Shown here in pieces: positions 8,250-19,963 of a stretch of DNA of 64,000 bases (position 1 is its first letter; the number at the start of each line of letters is the position of its first letter). Both the position numbers and the translations under genes were made by a program. The notes under the pieces are model-generated. The model did no database searches. It was not told where the DNA came from and was given only the letters and a program-made list of their open reading frames with translations. Origin of the DNA: Arthrobacter sp. zg-Y844. GTDB lineage: Bacteria > Actinomycetota > Actinomycetes > Actinomycetales > Micrococcaceae. The DNA lies in contig NZ_JANFLS010000001.1 of NCBI RefSeq assembly GCF_024385465.1, positions 186,001 through 250,000 of the forward strand, written 5' to 3'.

Positions 8250-9119
8250 TCACAGCTCCTGCGCGAAACGGCCTTCAAGGCGACGGAAGACGAGCTGGCC
8301 GATCAGCAGTAGAGCTGCCGATACAACCAGGGCGATAGGTATCCACACGGACAACAGGTGCGGCGGAATCGCCTCCGCACCGTCGGTGGTGGGAAGCCAG
8401 AAGGCGAAGTGGAAGGTTTCCACGGCCACGGTGATCGGGTTCAGCTGGTAGACATTGAAGAACGTCTCCCCCAGCTCTCTCTGGACCATGTTCCACGAAT
8501 ACAGCACCGGCGAGGCCCATGTTGCGATCATGAGCAACATGTCCACCAGGTTCTCCGCGTCGCGGAAGTAGACGTTCACCGCACCGAAGAGCAGCCCCAG
8601 TCCGGTGGCGAGCATTCCCACGATGATGAACCCCGCACCGGCGGCCGCCAACTGCAGCAGGGAGGGCCTCCAGCCGTTGAAAAGGCACGCCACGAGGAGG
8701 ATCAGGATCTGCGGAACGAAGTGGACGCCCGAGACCCACACTGATGCCACGGGGAACAGCTGCCGCGGCAGGTAGATCTTCTTGATCAATCCGCCGTTCC
8801 CCACGATGGACCGCGACGCATTCCCCAGGGCTTCGGTGAAGAAGTTGATCAGCACGATGCCGGAGAAGAGGTAGATGGCGTAGTTCGCGAGCCCGTCGGG
8901 GTTGCGGGGGCTCTCTTCCAAGCCCATGAAGACACCAAGGGCGACGTAGAAGACAACGAACTGGACGCCCGGTTTGACGTAGGACCAGAGAAGCCCCAGC
9001 ACCGATCCCCGGTACCTGACCTTGAGTTCCTTGGATACCAGGAGCTTGAGCAGGAAACGGTGCCTCAGGATATCCCCGAGGCTTCCGCTCCGCCCCGGTA
9101 CGGTGAGCTCGTCATTCAT
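8250..9119 (-). CDS. polysaccharide ABC exporter permease, Wzm/TagG type
   Basis: A 289-aa membrane subunit with six predicted helices and the ABC2_membrane family layout. The conserved amphipathic start region LLKLLVSKELKVRYRGSVLGLLWSYVKP marks O-antigen/teichoic acid exporters. The reading frame is open up to 9233, but the ATG at 9119 is the natural start: it gives the family N-terminus and leaves a 31-nt gap after the glycosyltransferase instead of an 83-nt overlap. It overlaps the ATPase gene at its 3' end. Its position right after glf and the GlfT2-like gene suggests that the substrate is a galactofuranose-containing glycan (inference). Confidence 0.9.
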   Translation of the reverse strand: MNDELTVPGRSGSLGDILRHRFLLKLLVSKELKVRYRGSVLGLLWSYVKPGVQFVVFYVALGVFMGLEESPRNPDGLANYAIYLFSGIVLINFFTEALGNASRSIVGNGGLIKKIYLPRQLFPVASVWVSGVHFVPQILILLVACLFNGWRPSLLQLAAAGAGFIIVGMLATGLGLLFGAVNVYFRDAENLVDMLLMIATWASPVLYSWNMVQRELGETFFNVYQLNPITVAVETFHFAFWLPTTDGAEAIPPHLLSVWIPIALVVSAALLLIGQLVFRRLEGRFAQEL

Positions 9120-9150
9120 GGGGGTTGCCCCTGACTGTGTGGCGCGGATA

Positions 9151-12380
<3,230 letters not shown>

Positions 12381-12470
12381 TCAAGGGTATCCGACTATTG
12401 CCGCGCAGGCACTTTCAGCGCACCCTGCGGACCGCCGTCGGAGGCCCTGGCGGCCACTTGCAGGGTGCCG

Positions 12471-14501
12471 CTACCAGCTGACCGCCTGGTGGAACCTTCG
12501 CTCGAATTCCGAGGCCATGGATGACGTAAAGCCGGCGGTCAGGTGGTTGTCGTCGAGGTAGACGTAGCTGTTCCCGATCACCGGCCTGCAGAGCCCTTCG
12601 GGACAGATCAGATCCGAAAAATCGATGAATGAAGTGCCGCCGGCGTATTCGGCGGGCGGAAAGTCCGGAGACAGCTGGAGCGGAACGGTGCAGTCCTCGG
12701 GACCGTTCACCTCGGCACAGACCTGCATGTCGAAGGAGAAGCGGGGATTGTCGCGGAGACCGACGACTTCGATTCCGGCGTCACTGAGCCGTTCGGCCGC
12801 AGCCGGGAAGCCGTCCATCATGGCGTCGTCACCTTCGTCAGCCCTCGCCGCGGTGACAACGGTGACGACGGCATCGGGCTTCATCTCCAGGGCGTATTCA
12901 GTTGCCGCCTCGTTGAACCCGCTGCAGCCCTCCGGCTCGTTATCCGAAAAATCACCGTAGGGGCAGCCGCCCCGCAGCAACGCTACGATCCGATAGTTGT
13001 GCGTTTCGACCATCGGCTCGATCGCTTCGATCCACTGCTGTGCATGCGAGCTGCCGATGATAAGGATCGTCCGCTCCGCCGAACCCGTGTTCGAGGTACT
13101 GAAACAGCCGTCTTCGAGAATCGGGTCCGACGGGCCGTCCGGGATCTGCGAGCATTTCAGCGGGAGGTCTCCCCAGCTCTGCGGATCGGCGGCCGACGCC
13201 GGACGGACCGGCACTCCCGTCGGCGCGCCGTCGTATCCCGGAAGGAGGACCCGGGCGCCGGGGTAATTGATCTCGGCTTCCGCCTGCCGCTTGTCATCCT
13301 GCACCTTGAGCGAATACTGCAAGCCCGCCAACGGCACCGCCACCGCGGCCAAACAGGCAACGATCACAGTGACGGCGCGCTTCCCGGGGGCCGGTCCCTG
13401 CACCGCACGGAGGGGATTGTCTACAAAGCGGGTCGTCAGATACGCCAGTGCCAGTGAAAGCGCAATGATGAACGAACCCCCGACGAGCCCCACTTCCTGC
13501 CGGTCCCGCCAGGCAAGGTAAATGACCAGCACGGGCCAGTGCCACAGATAAAGGGCATAGGACATATCACCCATCCGGACCAGGGGGCCCCAGGACAGGA
13601 ACCGGTCCACGCCGAAACGGCTGCCGGTCTGTCCGGCCAGGATGACCAGCGCCGCTGCCGCCAGGGGCCAAAGCGCCACAAACCCGGGGAACTGCCCCTG
13701 CACATCGAGGATGAACCCGCCGCTGAGGATCGCGGCCAGGCCGATCCATCCGGCGGCTATCCTCAGTCCCCTGCCCGGATGCAGGTAGGGAAGGGCAAGG
13801 GCGAGCAAGGTACCGAAGGCAAATTCCCACAACCGCGTACGGGTATCGAAGTAGGCGTGGGCCTGGTTTGTGTAGGTCTCAATGACAGAGAAGGTCAACG
13901 ACGCTGCAAAGGCCACCCCGAAAACCGCGAGGACAACGCTGCGGAACCGCTTCCGCCACGCCCTGGCAATCAGGGCACAGAGCGCAAACAGCAACGGCCA
14001 GAGGATGAAGACCTGGCCCTGTACCGACAGTGACCAGAAGTGCTGGAACGGGCTCGCCACGCTCTGGTCTTCCGCGTAGTAGTCCACGGAGTTCGCTGCC
14101 AGGGCCCAGTTCTGTACGTACAGCAGCGATGTCCAGGCCTGCGCAAAGATCTCCATCCACCGGCTTCGGGGCACGAACAGCGCCGTAGCGACGAGCGTCC
14201 CCAGGATCACGACTGCCGCGGCGGGCAGCAGGCGTTGGAAAACACGCGTCCAGTACTGCCGCAGCTGCAGCCTCCGGCCGGTCTCGCCTTTCCGGATGAA
14301 GGAGAGCGAGAGCAGGAAAGCAGAGACCAGGAGGAAGACATCCACGCCCCCGGACACCCGGCCGAACCAGATGTGGTAGCTGGCCACCATGAGGACAGCA
14401 AGCGCCCGAAGGCCCTGCACCTCAGGTCGGTATCCGGGGTTGGCGGGCGTCGGCGAAAGCCGATCCGCTGACTGCGGTAAAGACGAAATCTGGCGGGTCA
14501 C
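12471..14501 (-). CDS. OafA/YrhL-type membrane O-acyltransferase with C-terminal SGNH domain
   Basis: About 676 aa. The N-terminal acyltransferase-3 domain (residues 20-380) has roughly ten to eleven hydrophobic segments and the catalytic-type segment RPEVQGLRALAVLMVASYH. The C-terminal extracytoplasmic SGNH domain (about 430-676) shows ILIIGSSHAQQW as block I and YLDDNHLT as the D-x-x-H block. Such fusions move acetyl or other acyl groups across the membrane onto surface polysaccharide or peptidoglycan. The frame is open to an ATG at 14555, but GTG at 14501 has AAAGG 5 nt upstream and is the better start. Next to the polysaccharide genes, it is likely a decorating enzyme. The acceptor is unknown. 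Confidence 0.88.
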   Translation of the reverse strand: MTRQISSLPQSADRLSPTPANPGYRPEVQGLRALAVLMVASYHIWFGRVSGGVDVFLLVSAFLLSLSFIRKGETGRRLQLRQYWTRVFQRLLPAAAVVILGTLVATALFVPRSRWMEIFAQAWTSLLYVQNWALAANSVDYYAEDQSVASPFQHFWSLSVQGQVFILWPLLFALCALIARAWRKRFRSVVLAVFGVAFAASLTFSVIETYTNQAHAYFDTRTRLWEFAFGTLLALALPYLHPGRGLRIAAGWIGLAAILSGGFILDVQGQFPGFVALWPLAAAALVILAGQTGSRFGVDRFLSWGPLVRMGDMSYALYLWHWPVLVIYLAWRDRQEVGLVGGSFIIALSLALAYLTTRFVDNPLRAVQGPAPGKRAVTVIVACLAAVAVPLAGLQYSLKVQDDKRQAEAEINYPGARVLLPGYDGAPTGVPVRPASAADPQSWGDLPLKCSQIPDGPSDPILEDGCFSTSNTGSAERTILIIGSSHAQQWIEAIEPMVETHNYRIVALLRGGCPYGDFSDNEPEGCSGFNEAATEYALEMKPDAVVTVVTAARADEGDDAMMDGFPAAAERLSDAGIEVVGLRDNPRFSFDMQVCAEVNGPEDCTVPLQLSPDFPPAEYAGGTSFIDFSDLICPEGLCRPVIGNSYVYLDDNHLTAGFTSSMASEFERRFHQAVSW

Positions 14502-14691
14502 ACTGGCCTTTCTGAAGCGACATTCCCCATGTGGAGTGTAACGCCGGCACCTCACCTTTCCTGCACAGGCGGTGCCGTCGGACCCGTCATCCCCAGGGTC
14601 CGGGCCGCCGCGGCGGATGCCGCCGGGCGGCCCTTAGGCTGAATTCCTCAACAGCAGGATCGGCGAGACCACCGCACGGGTTGGAGGAAAT

Positions 14692-17600
14692 TTGCTGCTT
14701 CATATGACCGTTGCCTCGGCGCCGGGCACGGTTCCGCCGGCGGGCATGACCCGGCGCGAGGTGGTGATCAAGATGACTGCAGCGCTTTCCGGAAACGCTG
14801 TCGCCGTGCTCCTTGAGCAACGCTACGGTCCGGGACGGTATACGATCCATGGTTCCCCGCTGGAGCAGCTGACGCCGGGCGACGCCCCGTTCATCACCGG
14901 GGCCGTGATCCTCCATTCCACGGACTCACCCGACGGCGGCGTCCCCGGTGCAGATGCGGCTCATGCCGCCGCCCCTCCCCTGCGGCTGGCCGTGTGCACC
15001 GGACCTGATGCCGGGAACATCATTGCCCTGCAACGGGGCACGCATGCCATCGGCAGGGCGGGCCCTGCGGACGGCGGACCCCCGCCGAAGATCGGCATTG
15101 CCGACCCGGCCTTGTCCCGGCAGCACGCGGAGCTCGTGGTGGGAGCCGAAACAGTGCTGCTTCGTGATTCGGGTTCCGCCAACGGCACCTGGGTCGACGG
15201 CCGCCGTGTCCGGAGGGCCGTCGTGGACACAGGATCTCTGTTGAAATTCGGTTACAGCAGTTGCCGGCTGTTCCTTCCCGCCGCATGGCAGGAGGCACCG
15301 GGTCCTCCGGAAGACCCCTTTCAGCCGCTGACCGTCCGGTTTCCGGAGCACGGAGCAAAAACCGGGCTTCTCCTGGTGGGGGCGCTGCTTCCGTTGGTCC
15401 TCGGCATCGTGCTCGCATTGGCAACCGGCATGTGGATGTTCCTGGCCTTCAGCGCCGTCTCCGCAGTTACCGCCCTGATCACCGCTGCGGGTGCCCGCCG
15501 CCGGCGGCGCGAACAGGCCGCTGCCATTGCCCGGGCTGCGGAAGAGGACGGCCGACGGCGCAAACTGGCTGCACCGGATCCCGGAGCGACCGCTTTGGCC
15601 ATGGAATCGGTGCCGCAGCGGAACGGCCGGGTGCACAGCACCCCGGTGTGTCCGGTGCGGATCGGAGCGGGCACGCAGCCGGCGAACCTGGAGGCGGTTC
15701 CGCCGCAGCCGCATTTCAAACCGCCGCAGCTGCAGGAGGCACCGGTGGTCCTTTTCCTGGGCAAGGACCGGGAGATCTGCCTGCAGGGGTCCGCGCGTGA
15801 TACTGCTGCCCTGGGCAGAACACTGCTCCTCCAGACGGCCGCCGCGGACGGCCCGCTGATTGTCTGCGTCGGGACCGCCGCAGAACTGGAAACATCCGCC
15901 AGGTTCCTGCCCCGCGTCGCCCTTGCGGCACTGCCGGCGGCTTCGCCTGCGGCCATCGGTTCCGCTTCCGCCCGCTTACGCGCCCTTCTCAGCGATCTTC
16001 CCGTCCCCTCCGGAGGCGTCCCGTTCGTCCTGTTCGTCCACCGTTCCTGGGCGGAGCACGCCGGGCAGCTGCTCCAGTCCCTGCCCGAACCCCACTCCGC
16101 ACACGCGGGCATCATCAGGATGGGGGGACCGCCTGCGCCGGTGACGGTAACGCTGCTGGGAGGCCGCGGCACCTTTGCGTCGGGGGCCGCCACGTTCGAC
16201 TTTGTTCCCGACTTGATCCAGCCGGAGACCTTCGAGCGGCTCAGCCGGCGGCTGGCGGCCCGTCGGCTACCGCGGCCCGCCGACGTACCGGGCCGGCTCC
16301 CATCGGCAGCTGCTTTCGACGAATTCCATCCGCCGGCCCCGGATCAGATCCTGGGCGGTTGGCAGGCAGATGCCCGGGCCGACGGCGCCGCGGCCGTCGT
16401 CGGTGTCTCACCATCCGGGCCGGTCACCCTGGACCTGGATAAGGACGGCCCGCATTTCCTGGTGGCGGGAACCACCGGGTCCGGAAAATCCGAATTCCTG
16501 CGCACTTTCGTGGGCTCCCTGGCTGCTTCGCATCCCCCGACGCTGTTCACCGTCCTGCTGATCGATTTCAAGGGTGGGTCCGGACTTGGCCCCCTCGCAC
16601 CGTTGCCGCATTCCGTGGGGCTCCTGACGGATTTCTCCGCAGAGACCGTTGCCCGGGCGCTTGTCTCCCTGCGTGCCGAGGTCCGCCGCCGGGAGGTTCT
16701 CCTCGCCGGCGTCGGGGCGGACAACCTTTCCGCCTACAACGCAGGACACCGTCCGGCGGAGGGGCTCCCCCGGTTACTGGTTGTGGTTGACGAATTCCGG
16801 ATGCTCGCGGACGAGGTGCCCGCTGCCCTTCCCGAGCTGCTGCGGATTGCGGCCATCGGGCGTTCCCTTGGGCTGCATCTCCTCCTGGCAACGCAGCGTC
16901 CCCAGGGAGCCATCACCACCGATATCCGGGCGAACATTGCCACGAGCATCGCACTGCGCGTTCAGTCCGGCGTCGAGTCCCGCGATGTCATCACCACGGA
17001 CGCGGCGGCCGCCATCCCTCCGGACATCCCGGGACGGGCATACGTCAGCAAAGGCGGCCTGCCCCCGCACTTGTTTCAAAGCCTGTCCACGTCCCTGCGC
17101 AGCGGTACGGGCGAGAGTCCCCTCAAGGAACTGGCGGAGTATTACCATTCCCCGGGTGCCGACGCCGTGGGAGACCCGAAGGCGCTGAATCGGGTGGTTT
17201 CCGCAGTTCGGGCGGCAGCCGCTATCGGGGGCTTTCCTGTTCCATTCAGCCCAGTACGGCCGCCCCTCCCCTCTTCCCTGACCGCTGGCCAGCTCACCCG
17301 CTGCGCCGACGACATCCGGGAGCAGCTGCCGGGCGGGCTAGTGCTCGGACTGCTGGATGAACCGGGAAAACAACGGCAGCGCACCCTGTCCTGGCGTCCG
17401 GAGGCAGACTCCCATCTGGCGGTCCTGGGTGCTCCGAGGTCCGGGGCTCCGGACGCCCTGGCGCTCATCGCCGGGCAGCACCTCGCCGAATTGCCCGGCC
17501 GGCATCTGTACATTCTGGACGCAGACGGCAGCCTCGCGTGGCTGGCGGCGGCAGAGCAGACCGGCGCCTACGTGGGCTCCCATGACACGGCCCGCGCCGC

Positions 17601-18729
17601 CCGTGTCCTGGCTTATCTGGCATCCCTGATCCTGCAGGCCACGGCGCCGTTCCGGGCACCGGGCGGCCATAGTCACGCCGGAAGCGTCGACCCGCAGCAC
17701 TCCGGCATTGGCATGGCCGCTGACGGCGGAGCCGCTGGAGGGACCACGCTGATCATTACCGGCTGGGCCCGCTGGTGTACGGCGTTTCGGTCCGGCCGCG
17801 GGCTGTCCGGAGAAGAGGATCTGGCGGACCTGGTCCGTGACGGGGAACGGGCGGGCATCTGCGTCGTTCTGGCCGGGGACCGGGAGGTCCTCAACGCCCG
17901 TTTCTTTCCCCTCATCCCCAACCGCATGTTCTTCCCCGCGGATGCCAGCGCCGAAACACTGCTGATCTGGCCACGGCTTCCGCCCATGGACCGGGTTAGG
18001 GGACGCGCCTTGGTTCAAGGACGATGCGGAACCGCAGAAGGCCTGTCCGCCCAGTTGCTCGCCCACGACCCACGGGTGGATTCGGAGCAGCTGATTCCGC
18101 TGCCGCCGGGCCGCCGGCGGCCGCACCGGATCGAAAACCTGCCTGTGTCCGTCCGGCCCTCAGCTCTGGGGCCGGCCCCGACCACGGACCATCTGCCCGT
18201 GGGGGTGTACGGCGACGAACTCGACACCGCTTCAGTCCGGATCCCGCCCGGATCGGTTTTCCTGGTGGCCGGACCGCGGGGTTCGGGCCGGACTACCTTC
18301 CTCCGCCAGCTGCAGCGCTCCGCCGACTCCTCCCTGGAGTGCTGCCTGGTGTCGACACAGGAAGAACTGGAACCGGTGTTTTCCGCCCTGGAACGGCGGC
18401 AGGAGGATCTGCGCCGCTTCCTGATCCTGGTAGATGACTCGGATTCCCTGCCGGCACCGGCCCATCAGAGACTCGCCGGGGTCCAGGCACGGGGCGCCAG
18501 GATTGTCGTTGCGGCAGTGTCCGGGCACCAGTTGACTGCGCGGGTCCCGCTGGCCCTGCACATCCGATCGGCACCGCACGGGGCACTGCTGCGGCCCGTG
18601 ACGCAGGCGGACGGGGACGTGTTCGGCGTTCGGGTTGATCCGGCCGCCCGCCGTCCGCCGGGCCGGTGCTACCTCGTCGACGGGACGGAGGTCATCGAAG
18701 CGCAGGCAGCCTATGCTCCTGCCGGTTAA
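14692..18729 (+). CDS. FHA domain FtsK/SpoIIIE-type ATPase, EssC/EccC-like
   Basis: A 1345-aa protein. Order of parts: a small N-terminal region (1-75), possibly ubiquitin-like; an FHA domain (about 100-185, with SRQHAEL and SANGTWVDG); two membrane helices (224-267); then three FtsK-like ATPase modules. Module 1 is intact: Walker A GTTGSGKS at 593-600 (K599) and Walker B LLVVVDEF with D700/E701. Module 2 has lost the P-loop lysine (GAPRSGAPD at 913-921), and module 3 has Arg for Lys (GPRGSGRTT at 1194-1202). This pattern matches type VII secretion motor ATPases, in which the later modules often lack a functional P-loop. No WXG100, EccB/D/E or YukD-like gene lies nearby, so it stands alone here. 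The start TTG at 14692 has GGAGG 4 nt upstream. Confidence 0.85.
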   Translation: MLLHMTVASAPGTVPPAGMTRREVVIKMTAALSGNAVAVLLEQRYGPGRYTIHGSPLEQLTPGDAPFITGAVILHSTDSPDGGVPGADAAHAAAPPLRLAVCTGPDAGNIIALQRGTHAIGRAGPADGGPPPKIGIADPALSRQHAELVVGAETVLLRDSGSANGTWVDGRRVRRAVVDTGSLLKFGYSSCRLFLPAAWQEAPGPPEDPFQPLTVRFPEHGAKTGLLLVGALLPLVLGIVLALATGMWMFLAFSAVSAVTALITAAGARRRRREQAAAIARAAEEDGRRRKLAAPDPGATALAMESVPQRNGRVHSTPVCPVRIGAGTQPANLEAVPPQPHFKPPQLQEAPVVLFLGKDREICLQGSARDTAALGRTLLLQTAAADGPLIVCVGTAAELETSARFLPRVALAALPAASPAAIGSASARLRALLSDLPVPSGGVPFVLFVHRSWAEHAGQLLQSLPEPHSAHAGIIRMGGPPAPVTVTLLGGRGTFASGAATFDFVPDLIQPETFERLSRRLAARRLPRPADVPGRLPSAAAFDEFHPPAPDQILGGWQADARADGAAAVVGVSPSGPVTLDLDKDGPHFLVAGTTGSGKSEFLRTFVGSLAASHPPTLFTVLLIDFKGGSGLGPLAPLPHSVGLLTDFSAETVARALVSLRAEVRRREVLLAGVGADNLSAYNAGHRPAEGLPRLLVVVDEFRMLADEVPAALPELLRIAAIGRSLGLHLLLATQRPQGAITTDIRANIATSIALRVQSGVESRDVITTDAAAAIPPDIPGRAYVSKGGLPPHLFQSLSTSLRSGTGESPLKELAEYYHSPGADAVGDPKALNRVVSAVRAAAAIGGFPVPFSPVRPPLPSSLTAGQLTRCADDIREQLPGGLVLGLLDEPGKQRQRTLSWRPEADSHLAVLGAPRSGAPDALALIAGQHLAELPGRHLYILDADGSLAWLAAAEQTGAYVGSHDTARAARVLAYLASLILQATAPFRAPGGHSHAGSVDPQHSGIGMAADGGAAGGTTLIITGWARWCTAFRSGRGLSGEEDLADLVRDGERAGICVVLAGDREVLNARFFPLIPNRMFFPADASAETLLIWPRLPPMDRVRGRALVQGRCGTAEGLSAQLLAHDPRVDSEQLIPLPPGRRRPHRIENLPVSVRPSALGPAPTTDHLPVGVYGDELDTASVRIPPGSVFLVAGPRGSGRTTFLRQLQRSADSSLECCLVSTQEELEPVFSALERRQEDLRRFLILVDDSDSLPAPAHQRLAGVQARGARIVVAAVSGHQLTARVPLALHIRSAPHGALLRPVTQADGDVFGVRVDPAARRPPGRCYLVDGTEVIEAQAAYAPAG

Positions 18730-18783
18730 CGACAGGCTCCGGACGGCTCGGTTTTCCGGGGCCCGGCGGGACCGGGATGCCGC

Positions 18784-19206
18784 CTAGAAGGTTTTGTTGC
18801 TGTCCGTGAGCCTGCTGGTGTGTGCCAGGACCGGCTTTGTGAACAGGAGCAGCAGGACCGCCGCAGCGGGCAGCAGCAACCCGAGGCCAGCCAGGACCAG
18901 GCCTGCCTGCAGGGTCGGAACGGCCAGGATCACTACAAAGAGCTGCCAGACCAGGGCTGCGGAGCGGGTCCAGCGGTATCCGCGGAAAAAGAAGTGCCCC
19001 ACTGCCAGCAGCCACACTGCGAGGGCCACGGCAAAGACCAGCGTGAAGACGGCGCCGCCCATGGACAGCGGTGTCGAAGTCGCCAATTGGTAGCCGTACC
19101 ACGCCGCGAAACCAAGCAGGCAAAGGGCTTCGAGTACGAGTACGGCGGCGATGGCAAGCACAGCGGGGGCACGCTGCACCGAGGGAGGTTTCTGGGGTGT
19201 TGACAC
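18784..19206 (-). CDS. small four-helix membrane protein of unknown function
   Basis: A 140-aa protein. I do not recognise a named family. Four hydrophobic segments are clear (about 15-36, 49-69, 84-100 and 101-122), with a short positively charged loop FFRGYRWTR between helices 2 and 3 and a polar tail. The start is GTG at 19206 with no Shine-Dalgarno sequence but a TATTCT hexamer 6 nt upstream, which fits a leaderless transcript. It is convergent with the FtsK-like ATPase gene (54 bp between stops) and divergent from whiB. Its position says little about function. Confidence 0.75.
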   Translation of the reverse strand: MSTPQKPPSVQRAPAVLAIAAVLVLEALCLLGFAAWYGYQLATSTPLSMGGAVFTLVFAVALAVWLLAVGHFFFRGYRWTRSAALVWQLFVVILAVPTLQAGLVLAGLGLLLPAAAVLLLLFTKPVLAHTSRLTDSNKTF

Positions 19207-19212
19207 ACTGGC

Positions 19213-19218
19213 AGAATA
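19213..19218 (-). promoter_or_regulatory. -10 element TATTCT of a putative leaderless promoter
   Basis: TATTCT on the minus strand is followed by 6 nt and the GTG start of the small membrane protein at 19206. There is no ribosome binding site between them. Confidence 0.5.
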
Positions 19219-19528
19219 CCGGACATCGTCTCCCCTGGAGCCCCGAAGGAACTCGGCGGCCCAGCGGACAGCTCTTCACGGCGCCCGGCAAAGGCCCCGG
19301 TTCGGCCCGGTCCCGGCGTCACATTAACCACCCGACAGACACCGGGGTAAGGGACGGGTGAGACACAACAATGTCCGGTTTTGTGACTTCCGGAACTGGA
19401 ACTAATAGCAATTCCCGGTTCGGCGCACGCAGGTAATGTGATGCATCCCTCAGCCCTGCTGCCATATTTTCCGCCCGATACCCCTTGTTTGCTTTGGCCT
19501 GACGTGCCACGCTAGAACAAGGGAAAAC

Positions 19529-19548
19529 AGGGGCCGAAACCGGCCCCT
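19529..19548 (+). promoter_or_regulatory. terminator-like hairpin in whiB leader
   Basis: The arms AGGGGCCG and CGGCCCCT enclose an AAAC loop and are followed by TTTAGTTTG. The hairpin sits about 75 nt upstream of the whiB start, so it could act as an attenuator. It may instead terminate read-through from upstream. Confidence 0.5.
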
Positions 19549-19621
19549 TTAGTTTGTAGTTGCTCGTGAATGTTTTCACAAACACGTAGGAGTCAACTTT
19601 TCAGAGGAGATAGTGATCAAC

Positions 19622-19870
19622 ATGGATTGGCGGAGCCGCGCAGCTTGCCTGGATAAAGATCCGGAGCTTTTCTTTCCCGTGGGCAATACCGGCCCGGCTC
19701 TTCTTCAGATCGAAGAAGCCAAGAGCGTCTGTCGCCGCTGCCCGGTGATCGATACCTGCCTCCAGTGGGCAATCGAAACCGGCCAGGACGCCGGCGTATG
19801 GGGCGGCATGAGCGAAGACGAACGCCGCGCGTTGAAGCGCCGCGCAGCGCGCGCCCGCCGCGCCTCGTAA
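19622..19870 (+). CDS. whiB1: WhiB family iron-sulfur transcriptional regulator, WhiB1 type
   Basis: An 82-aa Wbl protein. Four cysteines for a [4Fe-4S] cluster are present in the family spacing (C9, C37, C40, C46), followed by the GVWGG turn and a basic C-terminal tail (RRALKRRAARARR) for DNA binding. The run DPELFFPVGNTGPAL is typical of WhiB1, an essential nitric-oxide-sensitive regulator that binds the primary sigma factor in mycobacteria. ATG at 19622 is chosen because it gives the conserved MDWR start; a GTG at 19613 is only 3 nt from AGGAG, whereas ATG is 12 nt away. The convergent pdtaS neighbour matches M. tuberculosis Rv3219/Rv3220c order. Confidence 0.93.
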   Translation: MDWRSRAACLDKDPELFFPVGNTGPALLQIEEAKSVCRRCPVIDTCLQWAIETGQDAGVWGGMSEDERRALKRRAARARRAS

Positions 19871-19896
19871 GCAGGACTTCCCCGGCGGAAATGATG

Positions 19897-19947
19897 CCGG
19901 TACAACAAAGGGCCGCTGCCATTGGCAGCGGCCCTTTGTTGTACCGG
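19897..19947. terminator. bidirectional terminator between whiB and pdtaS
   Basis: Perfect 24-nt arms (19897-19920 and 19924-19947) enclose a 3-nt loop. It is placed between the convergent whiB stop at 19870 and the kinase stop at 19964. It lacks a long T run but contains CTTTGTTGT on both strands. Confidence 0.88.
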
Positions 19948-19963
19948 GAGTATTCCCGCGGGA

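Larger units (their letters stand above)
19207..19621. other. 415-bp intergenic region upstream of whiB
   Basis: No ORF of interest is seen. The region holds the divergent start region of the membrane protein gene at its left end. Further right are a terminator-like hairpin at 19529-19548 and a short palindrome GTGAATGTTTTCAC at 19566-19579. Possible promoter hexamers (TTGTGA near 19381, TAGAAC near 19513) are too weak to assign. A long regulated leader for whiB is likely. Confidence 0.6.

Noticed and set aside
12420-12468. 9-nt inverted repeat GCACCCTGC/GCAGGGTGC after the O-acyltransferase gene
   Set aside because: The 31-nt loop and missing U-tract make terminator function doubtful; it may be chance in GC-rich DNA.
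19392-19420. Possible SigR-type promoter (GGAAC ... GTT) upstream of whiB
   Set aside because: The spacings of 15 or 21 nt do not match the 18-19 nt expected for that sigma factor class.
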